Of a stretch of 35,081 bases of DNA, positions 33,612 through 35,081 are shown one piece after another. Below the pieces are notes generated by a model. That model saw only the letters and a list, made by a program, of their open reading frames with translations. It was not told the origin of the DNA and did not search any database. Numbering within the stretch: the stretch's first letter is position 1; every line of letters starts with the position of its first letter. Made by a program: the position numbers and the translations under genes. This DNA comes from SHLQ01 sp047638715. Its GTDB lineage: Bacteria; Actinomycetota; Acidimicrobiia; Acidimicrobiales; SHLQ01. The stretch lies in NCBI GenBank assembly GCA_047638715.1, contig JBLIMK010000029.1, positions 1 to 35,081 on the forward strand, written 5' to 3'.

Positions 33612-34508
33612 GCCCTCCATGTCGATTGTGGGCAAGAGGCGGTCGAGCCAGTTCGGCAACCACCAGTTCGCGTCACCCATGAGCTTGATCGTTGCAGGTA
33701 CGAGGATCATCCGAACGATGCTGGCATCGACGAAGATCGCTGTAGCGAGCCCGACCCCGAACATCTTGATAGTCGGGTCGTTGCCGAAGATGAAGCCACC
33801 GAAGACCGAGATCATGATCAGCGCGGCCGAGGTGATGACTCGAGCCCGATGAGGCCAGCACCCCAACCCCACTGGAAGACCATGACGAGCACGCCATAAG
33901 CCGCACCGATGCTCAACAGGTTGAGGAGTGCTGCCTTCAGAGGGACAAGAACTGAACGGAACTCCCGCTAGCGCAAGGCCAAGGATGGCGATAACGACAG
34001 TTCCGCCGGCAAAGATCACTGCTTGACCAGCGGTTGCCACTGCGCGTCCGATCGATTCGTCGACTGCCATTCCCTGCGCAAGGTGCTCTCGGTGTCGCGT
34101 CACGAGGAAGAGCGCGTAGTCGATTCCGACGCCTAGCCCGATCATGCTCGCCATCTGCGGGGCCCAGCTGGGTATGTCGATGATGTAGGTGATGAGCGAC
34201 ATCGAGCCCGCTGCCGTCGCAGCATCGGGACCGACGGCCAAGGATCCTGTCGGGTCGCTTGTGCTGACGATGTTTGGCAGAGCGGTCAGCTCGGCCTGGA
34301 TTTCAGCGAGCGATTGCCGCGCCAAAGGAGAATCGAAGAACGTGGCGTCGGTATCAAGCGGTGCCAGCACGACTTCGGCGGTCGTTCCTGCCCGTTCAGA
34401 GTTGGCGTCGGCCAGCAGATCGATCGCCTGTTGCGAGTCGAGACCTGGGACATCGAACGAGTTGGTGAGCTCTCGACCGAATAGTACGGACGCCCCGATG
34501 ATCATCAT
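33612..34508 (-). pseudogene. Decayed MMPL-family transporter gene with several internal deletions
   Basis: Pieces of an actinobacterial MMPL exporter appear in correct order but shortened. They are: N-terminal periplasmic part (NSFDVPGLDSQQAIDLL to about 34210); then, directly joined, IDIPSWAPQMASMIGLGVG and DYALFLVTRHREHL with GQAVIFAGGTVVIAILGLALAG; then a frame change to FRSVLVPLKAALLNLLSIGAA and VFQWGWGAGLIGLE (about 33839-33955); then a change back to RVITSAALIMISVFGGF and IKMFGVGLATAIFVDASIV, ending PNWLDRLLP. At least three junctions remove segments that intact family members keep, and the first membrane segment is also absent. It cannot encode a functional transporter. Confidence 0.82.
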
Positions 34509-34606
34509 ATATCTCGTTCTTACTTAGTACTGTTTGCAACCCAGTCACGAGCTGAGATTGGGCTCGCACCGCCTTCGAAGCCGAGACCTTTGGCCGATCT
34601 GGCGTG
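34509..34606. other. Gene-free remnant spacer
   Basis: Between the MMPL remnant and the DUF4389 remnant I see no supported gene, hairpin or promoter. The short open frames here do not resemble any family. Together with the flanking remnants it forms a region of about 1.5 kb without an intact gene. Confidence 0.5.
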
Positions 34607-34801
34607 TCAGTGCTCTCCTCGGAGGCGTATTTCCTCATGCGGCCGCGGGTATTTGTTCGTCAAGATGATTGCGAACCAAGCAGCGATCACGGCGATCGGA
34701 ATGACCAGGATCAGACGAAACACGGTCTTTACGCGGTTCAGCTCCTCGGGGTAATCGACCTCCAGGCGCGCTGCGTAACCGTCCCTCTGTGTACTCCCCA
34801 T
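34607..34801 (-). pseudogene. Truncated DUF4389-like membrane protein
   Basis: A 64-residue frame starting at ATG 34801. YAARLEVDYPEELNRVKTVFR, which is cut short here, and VIAAWFAIILTNKYPR resemble the first part of DUF4389 proteins (typically RLEIDYPE..R..TLFR..L and AWFAILFTGRYP). After KYPR, where the family continues with GLFDF and further membrane segments, the sequence turns into PHEEIRLRGEH and stops. About two thirds of the protein is missing. A short functional protein cannot be excluded, but the pattern of neighbouring remnants argues for decay. Confidence 0.6.
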
Positions 34802-34854
34802 TGCTGTCCTCGGAATCGATTTGCTCCGTCAGCGAGTGAATCGCGGGTGCAGCG

Positions 34855-35081
34855 TCAGTGTGCGGGGGTCCAGTTGCGGATGGTTTCGATCACGATCGAC
34901 GACATTGGCCGGGCGGCTGCGGTGTCACCGGCGAGGCGGATTTGGCTGAGGGCTCCCCATAGTGCGCCGACGAGGAACTCGGCTCTTGTGTCGACGTCGG
35001 TGATCCGTTCAGCTTCGAGGGCTCGTTGGAAGTTCGATCGGAAGAGTTCGCGGTATTGCGCGATCTCGATTGCAACATCAG
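34855..35081 (-). CDS. TetR-family regulator, C-terminal fragment
   Basis: The minus strand read from 35079 down to a TGA ending at 34855 gives about 74 residues: DVAIEIAQYRELFRSNFQRA, then LEAERITDVDTRAEFLVGAL, then WGALSQIRLAGDT and a final IVIETIRNWTPAH. Helices with LFRSNFQRAL, FLVGALWGAL and a C-terminal I-T-I-R-N-W are typical of the ligand-binding domain of TetR regulators. The DNA-binding half lies outside the window. It may control the genes once present at 33294-34801 or genes beyond the edge. The frame was chosen by this resemblance; other frames here give low-complexity peptides. Confidence 0.68.
   Translation of the reverse strand, partial: DVAIEIAQYRELFRSNFQRALEAERITDVDTRAEFLVGALWGALSQIRLAGDTAAARPMSSIVIETIRNWTPAH

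Overview
The window comes from a high-GC bacterium, most likely an actinobacterium; the class Acidimicrobiia is my guess. The grounds are lipoproteins opening with AACGS, frequent GTG starts, many 4-bp ATGA gene overlaps, and MMPL, DUF4386 and DUF4389 remnants. No rRNA, tRNA, CRISPR array or insertion sequence was seen. Both ends cut through TetR-type regulator genes.

Layout. Positions 1-2251 hold the start of a TetR gene (minus strand), a two-site palindromic operator region, a quinone-oxidoreductase-like MDR protein and a nucleoside hydrolase. Positions 2286-6926 (minus) are a complete BMP-family nucleoside ABC importer: lipoprotein, ATPase and two permeases. Divergently, positions 7195-25214 form a tight 16-gene block on the plus strand. 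In order it encodes an adenosine-deaminase-like enzyme; a second complete BMP-type importer; a Rieske oxygenase; a second ADA-like enzyme; an adenine deaminase; a Rieske-type oxygenase that has lost its Rieske cluster; a reductase carrying an extra N-terminal Rieske domain; a GST-like protein; an amidohydrolase; a ferritin-like diiron protein; and a three-subunit molybdenum hydroxylase of the xanthine dehydrogenase type.

Positions 25200-33271 carry an 8-oxoguanine-deaminase-like amidohydrolase, an aldehyde dehydrogenase, a two-subunit TPP decarboxylase (ComDE-like), an iron-type alcohol dehydrogenase, an MtaD-like amidohydrolase and a class III aminotransferase, in alternating orientations. 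Positions 33294-34801 are a scrap heap of deleted MMPL, DUF4386 and DUF4389 genes. The window ends in the 3' part of a TetR gene.

How it works together (inference): nucleosides or nucleobases enter through two importers, are freed from ribose by the nucleoside hydrolase, deaminated by up to six deaminase-type enzymes, N-demethylated by a Rieske system resembling NdmC/NdmD/NdmE of bacterial caffeine degradation, and oxidised by the molybdenum enzyme towards (methyl)urates. The central observation is this Ndm-like split Rieske system inside an actinobacterial-type nucleoside uptake and deamination operon. It suggests catabolism of N-methylated purines or methylated nucleosides. No recognisable uricase or ring-opening enzyme is in the window.
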